A stretch of 64,000 nt of DNA from Lucinisca nassula (GCA_963580285.1 OY757024.1:122512045-122576044), one strand, 5' to 3'. Shown: positions 21,167 to 32,105, counted from the stretch's first letter. The notes: generated by a model from the letters alone, not told the origin. Program-made: numbers and translations.

Positions 21167-21394
21167 ATGCCTACCCTAAACTGACACAGAGCCCTTCACT
21201 ATCCAACCCTATTGTCAAACCAAACACGTTCGAGTTCAACTGTCACGTCAACTATGATACCTCGAAAACTGATGTCGGATTTGACATCACGTGGCTTTTT
21301 GATGGTAAACCAGACCGGAACATCCCGAGAAGCCATATCAATGGATCTGTGAGGGACTCAAGTATTGACCAGAAATACCTTGTTGGTCATCTAG
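21167..21394 (+). CDS. VWDE: VWDE-like protein, exon 3 (linker with FDITWLFDG motif)
   Basis: Acceptor TATTTTTAAG; translation begins DAYPKLTQSPSLSNPIVKP, includes FEFNCHVNY and FDITWLFDGKPDRNIP, and ends DQKYLVGHL. VWDE proteins have a segment after the cysteine-rich module with the same sense (F.C.......FDVSWLFDG). The donor CTAG|GTGAAG at 21395 keeps phase 1 and joins exon 4 in frame as ..GHLDDFKTTT... A nearby GAG|GTTTGT donor (21403) would put exon 4 out of frame and into a stop. A S1 repeat begins 9 bp after the donor. Confidence 0.8.
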
Positions 21395-21403
21395 GTGAAG
21401 AGG

Positions 21404-21700
21404 TTTGTTTTGTTTGTTTGATTTGAGGTTTAACGTTCCCGTCAACACTGTAAAGGTCATTTTGGAGTCGTTGCTTCCAGTTTTGTGGGACTTTTACCCG
21501 ACATTGAGATGAAATGACATCTCAAGCCCAATGAAACCAATAGGGTTTATAAGCATTGCCGGTCCTACTCGCACCGCTTTGCCTGGGCAGGCTTAGATCC
21601 TCCAAGCTGTTTACCAGTACTCGTGTGCGGGTCAGTTCCAGCTCTGCGTTGCAGCATCATGCAGCCCATTTATTTCTTCAAGCCCCGATTGGGGGGGGGG
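21404..21700 (-). mobile_element. S1 repeat adjoining the exon 3 donor
   Basis: Minus-strand copy from TTTGTTTGATTTGAGGTTTAAC to CAAGCCCCGATTGGGGGG. The head has become a G homopolymer. Confidence 0.75.
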
Positions 21701-21750
21701 GGGCGAAGAGGTTTGCAAAATACCGGATCTATTTCTTGGGAGCCGTATAA

Positions 21751-22007
21751 CATTACGAAAACACGCCTATACAAATACATTGTAAATTTTACCACCGAAA
21801 ACTGAAATTATAATTATTATTTCTGCTCAAAACATAGATTGTGGATACTCGTTAGAACCGCCTCGGCGAGGCGCTTCTAACGAGTACCAACAATCTATGA
21901 TTTTGAGCAGCAATAGGAAAAATAATGTATACCCCTGCAAACCACAGTTTTATTTTATAAAAATGGGGTTAAGGGGGTCAACATTATATTGGTGTGTTTT
22001 CTTGATG
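21751..22007 (+). mobile_element. Palindromic MITE, family A
   Basis: CATTACGAAAACACGCCTAT left end, TTGGTGTGTTTTCTTGATG right end. Main hairpin near 21836-21897 has loop CTCGGCGAG. Small hairpin AACCACAGTTTTATTTTATA..TGGGGTT. Confidence 0.75.
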
Positions 22008-22091
22008 ATACAGGGAAGGGTAGGATTTTGCTATTTTTCTTATGTCTCACTAAAATAATGTGTGGTTCCCGAAAGATCGAGCCCTCAAAAG

Positions 22092-22364
22092 CATTACATT
22101 AACACATACATGTGACTTAGTGCACTCTCCTATCTTATAATTGGTTATTTTTTTCCGGTGAAAAGTGTACATTTTCTTATGAATGTCCAAAACATAGGTC
22201 GTGCGTGCTCTTTAGAACCGCCTCTTTGGGGCGATTTAAATGAATACCCAAAACCTATATCTTGGAACAAAAATAAGAAAAACAATGTCCTGTAACCCCA
22301 TTTTTTTCTCTTTATAAAGTGGGGTTTACAGCGGTAATCATTGCACAGACTCGTTTACGTGATG
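22092..22364 (-). mobile_element. Palindromic MITE, family B, diverged
   Basis: CATTAACACATACATGTGAC to CGTTTACGTGATG. Hairpin TAGAACCGCCTCTTTGGGGCGATTTAAA is partly degraded; small hairpin CTCTTTATAAAGTGGGG. Confidence 0.65.
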
Positions 22365-22789
22365 ATATGGACACTATTGTAGGAGCCATATGAACCAAAT
22401 TCTAAACACTATGGTCAATATTGCACGAGCCATATACCCTTGATTTTCCAGTCATTGTGTACCCAACAGCGGTGAATTAATACAAAATTGATGAAATTGA
22501 GATGAACCTAATATCCCGTAATTTTGCATTATGATAACAAATTCATGAAACAAACATTCTTGATGTTGTTTTTTTTTTTTTTTTTTTTTTACCCTGGAAC
22601 AGTGCTGGCTTATTTCACATGACAATGTTAAGTCTTAAATCTATTTATAGAATAAAATATATTGTCGAACAGCGTCATATGGTATATTTTCTTTAGATCG
22701 CCAAATAAAAGTTTCACTGAATTCAGTGAAAGGAGTTTTCCGGCTGTTTGTAAAAGTATAATACTTTTGTTTGTATAATTACCGGTTTT

Positions 22790-22801
22790 AAAGAAGAAAT
22801 A
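22790..22801 (+). repeat. Left 12-bp target-site duplication of LINE
   Basis: AAAGAAGAAATA, identical to 25079-25090. Confidence 0.85.
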
Positions 22802-25078
22802 AACAACCGCGTATTGAAGGAACTAGCTCAACCTCTTTCTTTTCCTCTTAGTGATTTATTTAACTTCTCGTTAACCTCTGGCAAGGTACCTTTGATATGG
22901 AAGGAAGCAAATGTAACTCCTATTTTTAAAAAAGACGACCCCTCAGTTGTTTCTAATTATAGGCCTATATCTTCTCAGTGCTGTAGGCAAAGTCTTAGAA
23001 AAAATAGTTCATAAACATTTATTTGATTTCATCCGAGATAATGACATACTGACAACATTACAGTCAGGATTTATTCCCGGCGACTCTACAGTCAATCAGC
23101 TTGTAGATATATATAACACTTTCTGTCAATCTCTTGACCAAGGCAAAGAAGTTCGCGCAGTGTTTTGCGATATAAGCAAGGCATTTGATAGAGTGTGGCA
23201 CCGTGGCCTTCTCTATAAGCTCGAATCTACTGGGATATCTGGCTCTTTCCTGGTGTGGCTTAAGGACTATTTGGAAAACAGGAAACAGAGAGTAGTATTA
23301 CCTGGATCTGCTTCTTCCTGGGCACCTCTTAAAGCAGGTGTACCGCAGGGATCTATTTTAGGACCTATACTTTTTCTTATCTTCATCAATGACATTGTAG
23401 ACGATATTAACTCTTGTATACGGCTCTTCGCCGACGATATCAGCCTTTATATTATTGTAGACAACCCTATACATGCGGCTGATGAATTGAATGCAGACCT
23501 TGCCAAAATACATTCGTGGGCGACTAAATGGCTTGTATCTTTCAACCCAGCGAAATCTGACTCCATGGTATTATCACGGAAACATAATAAACCCCTTCAT
23601 CCACCGCTTAACATGAATCAACAATTAATTAATGATGTGGACTTGCACAAACACTTAGGTCTCACCTTCTCAAAGGACTGTTCCTGGCACGAACATATAG
23701 AACTTGTTAAAGCAAAAGCATGGTTTCGCATAAATATTATGCGTAGACTGAAATTCCAGCTTGATAGAAAGTCTCTTCAAACTATATTTATATCTTTTAT
23801 AAGACCACTTTTAGAATACGCCAATGTTGTTTGGGATAACTGCACTCAGCAAGAGTCAAACGACTTGGAAAAAAAAACAAAATGAAGCTGCTCGTATTGT
23901 CACGGGAGCAACTAAACTTGCATCAATCCAATCACTTCTATCGGACACAGGATGGGAAAGTCTTGCATCGAGAAGAGAAAAACACAAACTCATCCTATAC
24001 TATAAGATGGTTAACAATATTACCCCCGAATACCTCTCTTCACTTGTACCACCAACTGTAGGCAGTATATCTCGATATAATTTGCGTAATGAGACAAACC
24101 TTCAGACAATCCCTGCAAGATCCCAGCAGTACTATAATTCATTTCTTCCTTCATCCACGCGAATTTGGAATAATCTTTCGGAAGATATTAAGAACTCACC
24201 GTCTTCAGCAACTTTTAAAAATAAACTTTATAATAATATTAACAAGCCCCCACAATACTACCAATCTGGTTCACGACTAGGACAAATATATCATGCTCGA
24301 ATACGACTGAACTGTAGCTCCTTAAACCAACACCTTTTTCAGAAAAATATTATTGACAGTCCTTTATGCGAAGTGGCGCAGTTGAGGACACTTCACATTT
24401 TTTCTTTATATGCAACCGTTTTGGACAGATCAGGCAAGAGCTGCTTAATAGAGTCTCGATATATTGTCAACCAACAGTAAATATTTTCTTATATGGTAGC
24501 ACTGACCTGTCAGACGACCAAAATAAAGATATCTTCTCAGCGGTGCAAGATTACATATTAAAATCTAAACGCTTTTGATTTAGTTCGATCGACTGTTTAT
24601 ACCCATGCATCAACTTAAAAGTAATTTCCTCTGACCACATGTGTTTATATGGTATAACTAAGATAAGGAAAATTTAGATGCGCTACTTCCAAATGCGGGA
24701 ACTCTTACACATATGTCGAACAGCATGAAATCCAGCCTTTTACAGGTTTTTTGTTGAATGTTGTCCATAACATAATGCCTTCTTAATTATTACAAAAAAT
24801 GCAAGTATGTTCCACTCCCCGTGGAGCCCCTTCTAGCTATGTGTTATGTTATATTTATGTTTAAACAGTTACAAAAGTGTAAGGAATTTCATAATTATTG
24901 AATGACAATTACAATAAGATTGTACATATAATAGTATTGCAAACACTTGGGATACAGAGTCGAATAAGTCATTTGACTTTTTTCTGAATCCCATTTGTAT
25001 AGTCATTGTACTGTAATCGTATTATATTCTGTTTTGTATACTTTTCATGTATTATGCAAATAAAATAAAATTTAAACC
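22802..25078 (+). pseudogene. 5'-truncated LINE reverse transcriptase with target-site duplications
   Basis: Starts inside the RT domain (RVLKELAQPL.., WKEANVTPIFKKDDPSVVSN). A frameshift lies near 22970. The next frame has DISKAFDRVWH (from about 23169), AGVPQGSILGP and the catalytic FADD (about 23427-23438). A frameshift near 23870 leads to NEAARIVTGATKL.. and another near 24380 to GAVEDTSHFFFICNRFGQ, the conserved C-terminal tail of many LINE-encoded RTs. The 3' untranslated region runs to CAAATAAAATAAAATTTAAACC. The insertion is flanked by a perfect 12-bp duplication (22790-22801 and 25079-25090), typical of target-primed reverse transcription. Jockey/CR1-like group is inferred. Confidence 0.9.
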
Positions 25079-25090
25079 AAAGAAGAAATA
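25079..25090 (+). repeat. Right 12-bp target-site duplication of LINE
   Basis: AAAGAAGAAATA, identical to 22790-22801. Confidence 0.85.
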
Positions 25091-25676
25091 GTTAGCTTCT
25101 TCAATATCGTTTTGACCGAGACATGATGGATCATCTCGTTTGTGATTAGCAAATGCATCCTAATTTAAATTGCTGCAACTAGTTCTGTAAGGTATCTGTC
25201 CCCCGTGAGATAATAAGAAGGCATTGGTTATTATTCTATTCCAGCTGTCATGCAGAGCTCAATCCTATTTCAAACAGTCACCTGGCAGAAAAGGGCCACC
25301 TATTTCTAGCAACGGTTACTGGATGGGAATAAAAGTAAGATAGTTTTGTCATAGAGGTTTCAACTAGCGCGTGAACTTGAATTGTACATTTTATTGGTCA
25401 TTTAATCATTTGTGACATATTCACATGTCGACTTACATTATATCATGTGCAAAGACTCAAACAGTCTCTACGCTCTGGATGCTGGGTAGTTTTTCAGTAA
25501 ATGACAATTTGAAATACACGTATTTGTCTTATCTTTTTTTTTTCTATAAATCCTGATTTGACGTTTATAGGCAGTTGCCTGAGATTTCAAATCCCTTTTT
25601 TTCTGAAAAAAAATAAGAAAAAATACCAACTATTGGTCGTCTGCTGCTGCTCCTGTAGAAGAAGAAGAACCCTGCT

Positions 25677-25769
25677 AGCATTCTACATAAATCTACAGCG
25701 GGCCGTTAATGGCCCGTCAGCTACCCTGACGGGCCGTTAACGGCCCGCTGTAGATTTATGTAGAATGCT
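25677..25769. repeat. Near-perfect 93-bp palindrome
   Basis: Two 44-bp arms (25677-25720 and 25726-25769) differ at one base and are separated by CTACC. Within each arm GGGCCGTTAACGGCCC (one copy with T for C) is itself a palindrome. No relation to the other hairpin families here. Flanks 25091-26089 otherwise show only short A-rich and AAC repeats. Confidence 0.85.
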
Positions 25770-26089
25770 TACTGGGAAGAACAGCAACAAAAAACAACAA
25801 GAACAAACAACAACAAGAAGAAATATTCCAGTGTGACAAGCAAATACATTCAATGAATTCAAGATGGAACTGAGCAAAATGCAATTATCGGCACACAACA
25901 ATTTACACTTTATCCACACGCAAGCATACGCACAGACGCACGCATTTCTCTATAAATCGAAATCTTCTTACATTTATGACTTTTATGGTGGTTTAAACGT
26001 TTATACGTGATCTGAATCTGAAGAAAGATAAACTGATTTGTATTTGTTTCTAAGAAATGTATTCCTTATCCGTTCAAGGCGATGTTCAG

Positions 26090-26570
26090 TGCGAAAACGC
26101 ACTTTACAAATGCATTGCAAACTTTACCACCGGAAAAAAAAGAAAATTTTAAGATGAAAAATTGTGACATTTTTCTTATTTCTGCTCAAAATATAGATTG
26201 CGGGTACTCGTTAGAACCGCCTCATCTATATTTTAGAGCAGAAATAAGACGCCAATATAATTTTGAGCCCCTTGAACCCCACTTTTATATTGTAAAACTG
26301 GGGCTTATAGGGGTATACCACATTTTTATTATTTCTGCTCTAGAATATAGATTGTGGGTACTCGATGAGGCGGGTCTAACGAGTAACACAATCTGTATTT
26401 TGAGCAGAAATAAGAAAAATATCATAATTTTTCATCTTAAAATTTTCGGGTTTTCGGCGGTAAAGTTTACAATGTATATGTATAGGCATGTTTTCGTAAT
26501 GAACCCCAGTTTTGCTATATACAAGTGGGGTTCAAGGGAGTCAAAACTATATAGGTGTGTTATTGTTATG
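26090..26570. mobile_element. Palindromic MITE A nested inside another A
   Basis: The outer copy starts near 26090 (GTGCGAAAACGCACTTTAC) and breaks off after its left arm (GTTAGAACCGCCTCATC). It resumes at about 26514 with AACCCCAGTTTTGCTATATA and ends TAGGTGTGTTATTGTTATG. The inner copy (about 26252-26513, opposite orientation) ends TATAGGCATGTTTTCGTAATG. Confidence 0.65.
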
Positions 26571-26770
26571 GTATTGTAGCTTTCTGAGGCGAGGCTGGAA
26601 GTGGGTGAACATGAAAAACCAAAGGAAGTTAAACTGATATCAACCATACCGATAATCTGTGATAAACAGAATCAACCCACGTGTCATCTAGAGGTGTACC
26701 TAGAACCAAACAACCGTAAGTGTAAGCAGTGTTGAAGCAGTATATGCTTAAATGCAAGCAGCAAGTGTCA

Positions 26771-27066
26771 GCCGCCGCCCATCGGGGCTTGAAGAAATAG
26801 ATGGGCTGCATGATGCATCCACGCAGAGCTGAAACCGACCCGCACACGAGTACCGGTAAACAGCTTAGAGGATCTAAGCCTGCCCAGGCAAAACGGCGCG
26901 AGTCGGACCGTCAATGCTTATAAACCCTATTGGTTTCATTGGGCGGCAGGGCTTGAGATGTCATTTCATCTCAATGTCGGGTAAAAGTCGCACACAATTG
27001 GAAGCAATGTCTATAAAATGACCTTTACAGAGTTGACGGGGACGTTAAACCTCAAATTAAACAAAC
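26771..27066 (+). mobile_element. S1 short interspersed repeat, full length
   Basis: GCCGCCGCCCATCGGGGCTT head, TTGGTTTCATTGGGCGGCAG middle, GGGGACGTTAAACCTCAAAT tail and CAAACA end. Confidence 0.8.
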
Positions 27067-27097
27067 ATTCACAAAAGCAAGCAGCAAGTGCTTAAGC

Positions 27098-27365
27098 CAT
27101 CATGAAAACGCATCTATACAAATACATTGTAAATTTTACCGCCAAAAAAAAAAAACACGAAAATTTAAAGATAAAAATTTGTGATTTTTTCTTACTTCTG
27201 CTCTAAATATAGGTCGTGAGTATACGTTAGAAGCGCCTCGATGTACCCACAATCTATATTTTAGAGCAGAAATATGAAAAATAACATACCACGATAAACT
27301 CCAGGTTTACTATATAAAAGTGGGGCCCAAGGAGGTAAAAATTATATGGGCGTGTTTTCATGATG
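27098..27365 (+). mobile_element. Palindromic MITE, family A, hairpin loop side deleted
   Basis: CATCATGAAAACGCATCTAT left end, TATATGGGCGTGTTTTCATGATG right end. The left arm GTTAGAAGCGCCTCGATG jumps to TACCCACAATCTATATTTTAG, so the right arm lacks its inner part. Confidence 0.7.
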
Positions 27366-27632
27366 GTAAGCAGTATTCTTGCACACCAGACAAGGAAATC
27401 CGTGATTTTACCCTGGGATAGAAATTTATGTTCTGACCCTGGTGTTCCGACCCCAAATTGAATATTATCGCGTGTTTGATAAATGCACTGGTTGATTACG
27501 ACCTCATGCGTTGCGTCGTCATGCGTGACGTCACTAAACATTCCTGTTGTTTCATCACAAAATGGCGGACGTCGGTAACCGATTTGACAGCAGCATTAAA
27601 AATTCGCAATAGAAATGGAAGGTATGCAAGAA

Positions 27633-27780
27633 AAAGAATCAAATATGGGTGTGAGGGGTGGATAGAAAAATCCGTCCCTCGGGATCACTGTCCGGCATCA
27701 CTCGGCAAGCCTCGTGATGCCGGACAGTGACCCTTGGGACGGATTTTTCAATCCACCCCTCACACCCATATAAGATTCTT
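27633..27780. repeat. Imperfect 148-bp palindrome
   Basis: Arms of about 68 bp around a loop near TCGGCAAGCC. Left arm has AAGAATCAAATATGGGTGTG and ATCACTGTCCGGCATCAC; the right arm is its complement with a handful of mismatches. Not related to the A/B/C hairpin. Confidence 0.75.
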
Positions 27781-27799
27781 ATATTAGCAGTTAGCTTAG

Positions 27800-27940
27800 C
27801 CGAACGTGCTTAAATGTACGAGTGAACATTATGTGCTTAAAAGTAAACACTTACTTCTTTCACTTAAACACTTATTACTTACACATAGGCACTTAAGTGT
27901 GGGCAATAAATAATTAAATGTCAGCACTAAGTGCATATTT
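27800..27940. repeat. CACTTAAG-type word cluster
   Basis: GTGCTTAAA, CACTTACTTCTTTCACTTAAAC, CACTTATTACTTACAC, GCACTTAAGTG and AGCACTAAGTGC repeat at irregular 10-25-bp spacing. Confidence 0.45.
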
Positions 27941-28336
27941 ATGATATATATGATCGCAGAATCTGCTACCTTGTAGATTTTCAATTAAAAAGGTCTCTGA
28001 TAAATTCCATTTTGTGCAGGTTTTAAAAGAATTCCTGTACTTTAACTAAACAGTGAAGACATGTCTCAGGTGCTCATTTTTGGTAACTCTGAGTATATGG
28101 ATATAAGTCAAAGATTTCGGATTATCTACATCGTAAATTCGTAAATTAGCAATGCGATTCCACACTCCAAGATGAAAAAATTATATTTTTCTTAACCTAT
28201 AAAATACCAATCACGACACTTGTCGTCTGCCAAGTACTTTGAAATTAGTTTTTGCAAACAGTATGGACCCAGATCAGACTGCTCCCGTAGAAGAAGGGCT
28301 TAGTTGTGCCTTGGGAATTATTCCGTCCTGATAACG

Positions 28337-28616
28337 CATCACGAGAACAAGTCCGTGAAATAAAGACCCCCCTGAACCCCACTTTAAATAGAGAAACCTG
28401 GGGTTTACGGGGGTAAACATTATTTTCCTTATTTCTGCTCGAAGACATAGGTTGTGGGTACTCGTTAGAACCGCCTCAATGAGGCGGTTCTAACGAGCAC
28501 CCACAATCTATGTTGAAAGCAGAAATTATAAAGATGTTATCATTTTTGCCTAATATTTATCATCTTCTGACACCATGTTGGACGCCATTATTTCTTACGG
28601 ACATGTTTTCCTAATG
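28337..28616 (+). mobile_element. Palindromic MITE, family C
   Basis: CATCACGAGAACAAGTCCGTG to CGGACATGTTTTCCTAATGG. Hairpin near 28443-28515: ATAGGTTGTGGGTACTCG left, CGAGCACCCACAATCTATG right (G.T mismatches). Contains CTGACACCATGTTGGACGCC as in 18748-19004. A half copy of the solo hairpin lies just upstream at 28245-28290. Confidence 0.75.
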
Positions 28617-28914
28617 GGATGCATTTTCAAAAGAGGTATACCCATTCCCCAAAAGATGGAAATTGAGTGGTGAAGTTTGAAATAATATATATAGGTCACC
28701 GATACAACTAAGCCTCTGTTTGATTACCCATAAACCAATTCGTTCTGACAAAGGGGCTTCTTTCCTCTTTCCTGTAAGAGTAAATCCTGCTTGATAAGAG
28801 AGTCAGTGTTGCCCCTGCTCCATTTTTCTTAAGTTTTACACTCTTTCAAGATTATTTCACTTATTTCGAGCTGTGATCGGTCGGGTTAGCGGAAACACGG
28901 CTATTTTCATCAGG

Positions 28915-29640
28915 CCTTATGACTTAATATCTCATAGGTTTTCTGTCTTATGACACATTTCTAACAAGCTTGGATTTCTTTTTATAGGCTTGTTTTCTTA
29001 TGACATTATAATTCATATATTTGCTTACTTGTGACATTATATCTCAAAGAAATGCTTTTTATGACATTATGTCTCAAGGTTTGTTACCTTATGACACAAT
29101 ATCTTTTAGGCTTGCTTTTCTTATGACCATTATATCTCATAGAGTTGCCTTCATTTCGAAAACAGGCCTATACAAAAGCAGTGTTGACTTTACCGCCAGA
29201 AAACGGAATTTATAAAGATGAAAAATTGTGATATTTTTCTTATTTCTGCTCAAAATATAGATGTTGGGTATTCGTTAGAACCGCCTCATCGAGGCGGTTC
29301 TAACGAGTACCCACAATCTATATTTTCGAGCAGAAATAAGAAAAATAATGTTTACCCCTGAAAACCCCAGTTCTTTTGAATAAAAGTGTGGTTCAAGGGG
29401 GTCAGATTTATATAGGGGTGTTTTCATGATGCTTATGATATTATATCGCAGGGGGTTAGCCATTATACCTCCATTATATCTCATAGGTTAGCTTTCAAAT
29501 GCCATTATATCTCATTTCTCTCGCTTGCACTTTTTTGACATTGTGTTTTATAGGCTTGTGTTCTTAACAAATTAACTTTTGGTTTTGCTCACAGCTTTGC
29601 TGTCTCATGACATTATTAGCTCATGGGTTTGCTTTTTGTT
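28915..29640 (+). repeat. About 30-bp minisatellite, split by a MITE, running up to exon 4
   Basis: Units of the form TTATGACATTATATCTCATAGG + TTTGCTT occupy 28915-29150 and 29432-29640. The last unit supplies GGGTTTGCTTTTTGTTTCAG, the acceptor of exon 4. Confidence 0.7.
29152..29431 (+). mobile_element. Palindromic MITE, family A, well preserved
   Basis: CATTTCGAAAACAGGCCTAT to TATAGGGGTGTTTTCATGATG. Perfect central hairpin TCGTTAGAACCGCCTCATCG / CGAGGCGGTTCTAACGAG with outer ATAGAT..ATCTAT. Inserted in the minisatellite. Confidence 0.85.
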
Positions 29641-29644
29641 TCAG

Positions 29645-29853
29645 ATGATTTCAAGACAACAACGTCATGTACAGTAAATCTCAAGCCCACAGACTGGAAC
29701 CCAATCACACACCAGGCTGTTACAAAATTTGAAGTGCTTGCTGAACGAGATTTCAAGCATGACCGTGACAGGAACTTGGCTCTTCATTTCAGTAGAATCA
29801 TTGCTGGAGATGCTCCGCCAGTGTTTAATAATTATGTGCTACCTTATTTGCAA
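29645..29853 (+). CDS. VWDE: VWDE-like protein, exon 4 (linker before VWD)
   Basis: Acceptor TTTTGTTTCAG and strong donor CAA|GTAAGA. Joined to exon 3 it reads DDFKTTTSCTVNLKPTDWNP, then VTKFEVLAERDFKHDRDRNL and VFNNYVLPYLQ. This corresponds to the VWDE region between the cysteine-rich module and the VWD domain. One cysteine; no known catalytic motif. Starts in phase 1 and ends in phase 0. The next recognisable exon (46130) needs a phase-2 predecessor, so an exon is missing from the model between them. Confidence 0.75.
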
Positions 29854-29888
29854 GTAAGAGTGTTTTTAAGAGAGTAACACTTTCTCAA

Positions 29889-30330
29889 CATGATAACAAG
29901 TCCGTGAAATGACCATCCCTCTAAACCATACTTTATATGAGCCCCGCCAAGCGAATTTGTGTCTTCGAGCGTTCCGTCATGACAAATTTTAATTGCGCAT
30001 GCCCAGCCATTCAGAGGGGCCAGGGATATGGCTTTCAGTCTGAAGGTTCCTCTTGATTCAGTGCTTGTATGAGCAAGCAGCGAAGGTTCTGGCGAGACTG
30101 CGCGGATGCGCAGGCTCGCCTGAACCTTCGCTGCTCGCATAGGCGATAAGTACCAAAATCGCTTGGCGGGGCCCATATAGAAAAACTGGGGTTTACATGG
30201 GTTATAGGTTATTTTGCTTATTTCTGCTCAAATCATAGGTTGTTGATACTCGTTAGAACCGGCTCAATAACGGGCGGTTCTAACGAGCTCCCAAAACCCA
30301 TGATTGAGGCATTAATAAGAAAAAAGTTTC
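29889..30330 (+). mobile_element. Palindromic MITE, family B, split by the 236-bp GGGCCCCG MITE
   Basis: CATGATAACAAGTCCGTGAA left end. The small hairpin ..ATACTTTATAT | insertion | ATATAGAAAAACTGGGGTTT is interrupted by 29939-30174. Main hairpin near 30237-30302 is degraded (ACCGGCTCAATAACGGGCGGTTC). Right end lost. Confidence 0.7.
29939..30174 (-). mobile_element. 236-bp MITE with GGGCCCCG ends, copy 1
   Basis: Ends GAGCCCCGCCAAGCGAATTT and CAAAATCGCTTGGCGGGGCCC, flanked by ATAT on both sides (29935-29938, 30175-30178). It interrupts a family B MITE, which supplies the empty-site comparison. Internal hairpin: GCGAAGGTTCTGGCGAGACT against AGGCTCGCCTGAACCTTCGC. Confidence 0.8.
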
Positions 30331-31282
30331 CTTTTTTAAAGGGATGCTTCCCCAGTTTTTAAAGTAATTAAATTCCGCCATGACGCTAGACTTTAATTGT
30401 TTGTGAGGATGTATAGAGAATAGGTCAAGTGAATCAATAGCGATTATCTAAGGGTTGGTCAATGAATGTGCGTAGCCAACTTCAACGCATGATCACTTGT
30501 GCATCTCTTCTACATGCCTGAGAGCAGAGCAGAGTGTGATAAAGACCTACGTCTCATGCGCTGACTCATTTATAAAATTTATTTATTTATTAGAAATTTT
30601 ATGACATACATACATACACAAGTACATAGTACTAATATGTCAGTGGATTGGATATTAGGCTAGGCCTATCTTCATCCTCTCCAAGACGGTCCTGTAATGT
30701 AAATGCTTTATATAAGTCAGTGCAAGTTACATATAGTAGAATAACATAGTATATGAGGTGATAACATGTAAAGACAAGCTGAATGCTTAAGCTCCAAATC
30801 ATGACACTCTTAGATATGTAAATAATATCAGTTTTATCTTCTTCTATTTATATTTAAATTCATGTCGTTTCTTCTACTGGTGTGGAAAAGAGCTTAAGCA
30901 TTTATAAAATGGGTACATCCCAGTTGGCAAATAAGTCGATGCAAAGTCATGACGTTGCATCGATTCAACGACGTTGCTTGATCGCTGGGATGTTGATTGA
31001 TTGTGGTGGGGTTTAACGACATGACAACAATTGTAAGTCAGTTTGTGTCGTCTGGCTGAGAAATGGGGGGACATATAAAGAATAAACGCATCGAGTCACA
31101 TGATTTTCAGTGACGTCAAGTGGCGTCAGTCTAAACCATGGTTCTCTACGATCTGATTGCGCATTGGGGACGTCAAAGCTGTTCCCCTCTTTGTAGAAAA
31201 ACAGCGTGTAAATGTTTTTCAGCTTTAAAAGTTTGTCCTATAAGCATTTTTTATCACCCAGTGCAAAAAATATAAATATAAG
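30331..31282. other. Intronic stretch, mostly unrecognised
   Basis: Holds a TTTA/ACAT simple repeat near 30580-30625 and a CATCGATTCAACGACGTTGC motif with ..GCTGGG at 30930-30990 (same class as 15425-15470). The missing VWDE-like exon was looked for here without success. Confidence 0.4.
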
Positions 31283-31437
31283 AAATAAACTTAATTTTTC
31301 TGCTGTTCGTGAAAGTATGAACGACAGCGGGTCGCTAGTACTGTTTACATGAGCCCTTGGGGTTCATTCATTTTGCAGGCGACCCACTGCATTCATACTT
31401 TCATGAACAGCAGAAGAATAAAATTCACGTCTCAGTT
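31283..31437. repeat. Inverted repeat with 42-48-bp arms and about 60-bp loop
   Basis: AATTTTTCTGCTGTTCGTGA..GCGGGTCGC on the left and GCGACCCACTGCATTC..ACAGCAGAAGAATAAAATT on the right. Arms match with several mismatches. Confidence 0.6.
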
Positions 31438-31789
31438 GACCGTAGAATCTATTTCATGATTTATATCCATGGATGAATGTTGCGCGAATCCCGATGTCGT
31501 TATCCGGTACATTGTGGTTCGAATCCTCAATCTTAGTGCGCATCTAACTATAATGGTTCTAAAAAACAAACATACTTAGCGTTTTGAAAGGATATCTTAC
31601 CTCTCACATGGGCCTTTGTGAACAACGAAGGTTGAGTGTGGCGAGCTGGTCACAAACGCAAATTAAATGTTGGAGGCAATTCTGTCAGAAAAGACAGAAC
31701 CAAACACATTTCAAGTTTTGGAAAGTGATTTCAGAGATAAACAATGACATGTATTGCAGATTGGGAAGGCCCCCCCCCCCCCCCCACCT

Positions 31790-31915
31790 GGCCTAGTGGG
31801 TGGGTACGAACGCTGACTCTTAAATATGAGGTCTCTCACTTAGAGTTTGAGCTACGATCGGGTAACTTGTGAGACGCAATGTTCTGCAAAGAAAGGTCAA
31901 TTGGTTTAAAACTTA
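31790..31915 (+). mobile_element. tRNA-derived SINE, type T2
   Basis: GGCCTAGTGGGTGGGTACGAACGCTGACTC head, GAGTTTGAGCTACGATCGGG box B region, GCAAAGAAAGGTCAATTGG. Preceded by a C homopolymer at 31771-31786. Confidence 0.6.
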
Positions 31916-31961
31916 ATGTTTTTCCTCTGGACACACCGGTTTATAACTGTATTAACCCTAC

Positions 31962-32105
31962 CTTCGGGACTGTTAAAATGTGGCTTCGAGACCACTTTTG
32001 AACACTTCCAAGGGTGGTCTCTTATTAGGATAAACTAGGTGTAGAAAAAAGAACGAATAACTGAAACCTTCTCAATAAGCTTTTTAAAGGCAGATTTAGT
32101 CTTTG
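31962..32105 (-). mobile_element. Partial TA-flanked MITE
   Basis: CTTCGGGACTGTTAAAATGTGG, GAGACCACTTTTGAACACTT and TAAGCTTTTTAAAGGCAGATTTAGTCT match the interior of 9993-10197; the ends are lost. Confidence 0.5.

Noticed and set aside
21395..21410. Alternative exon 3 donor GAG|GTTTGT at 21403
   Set aside because: It would put exon 4 in a frame with an early stop; the GTGAAG donor at 21395 keeps the frame open.
29844..30176. 110-aa ORF repeated at 32141-32470 and 52531-52875 with similar protein
   Set aside because: The similarity is explained by the three copies of the 236-bp MITE; frames run through non-coding hairpins and MITE borders.
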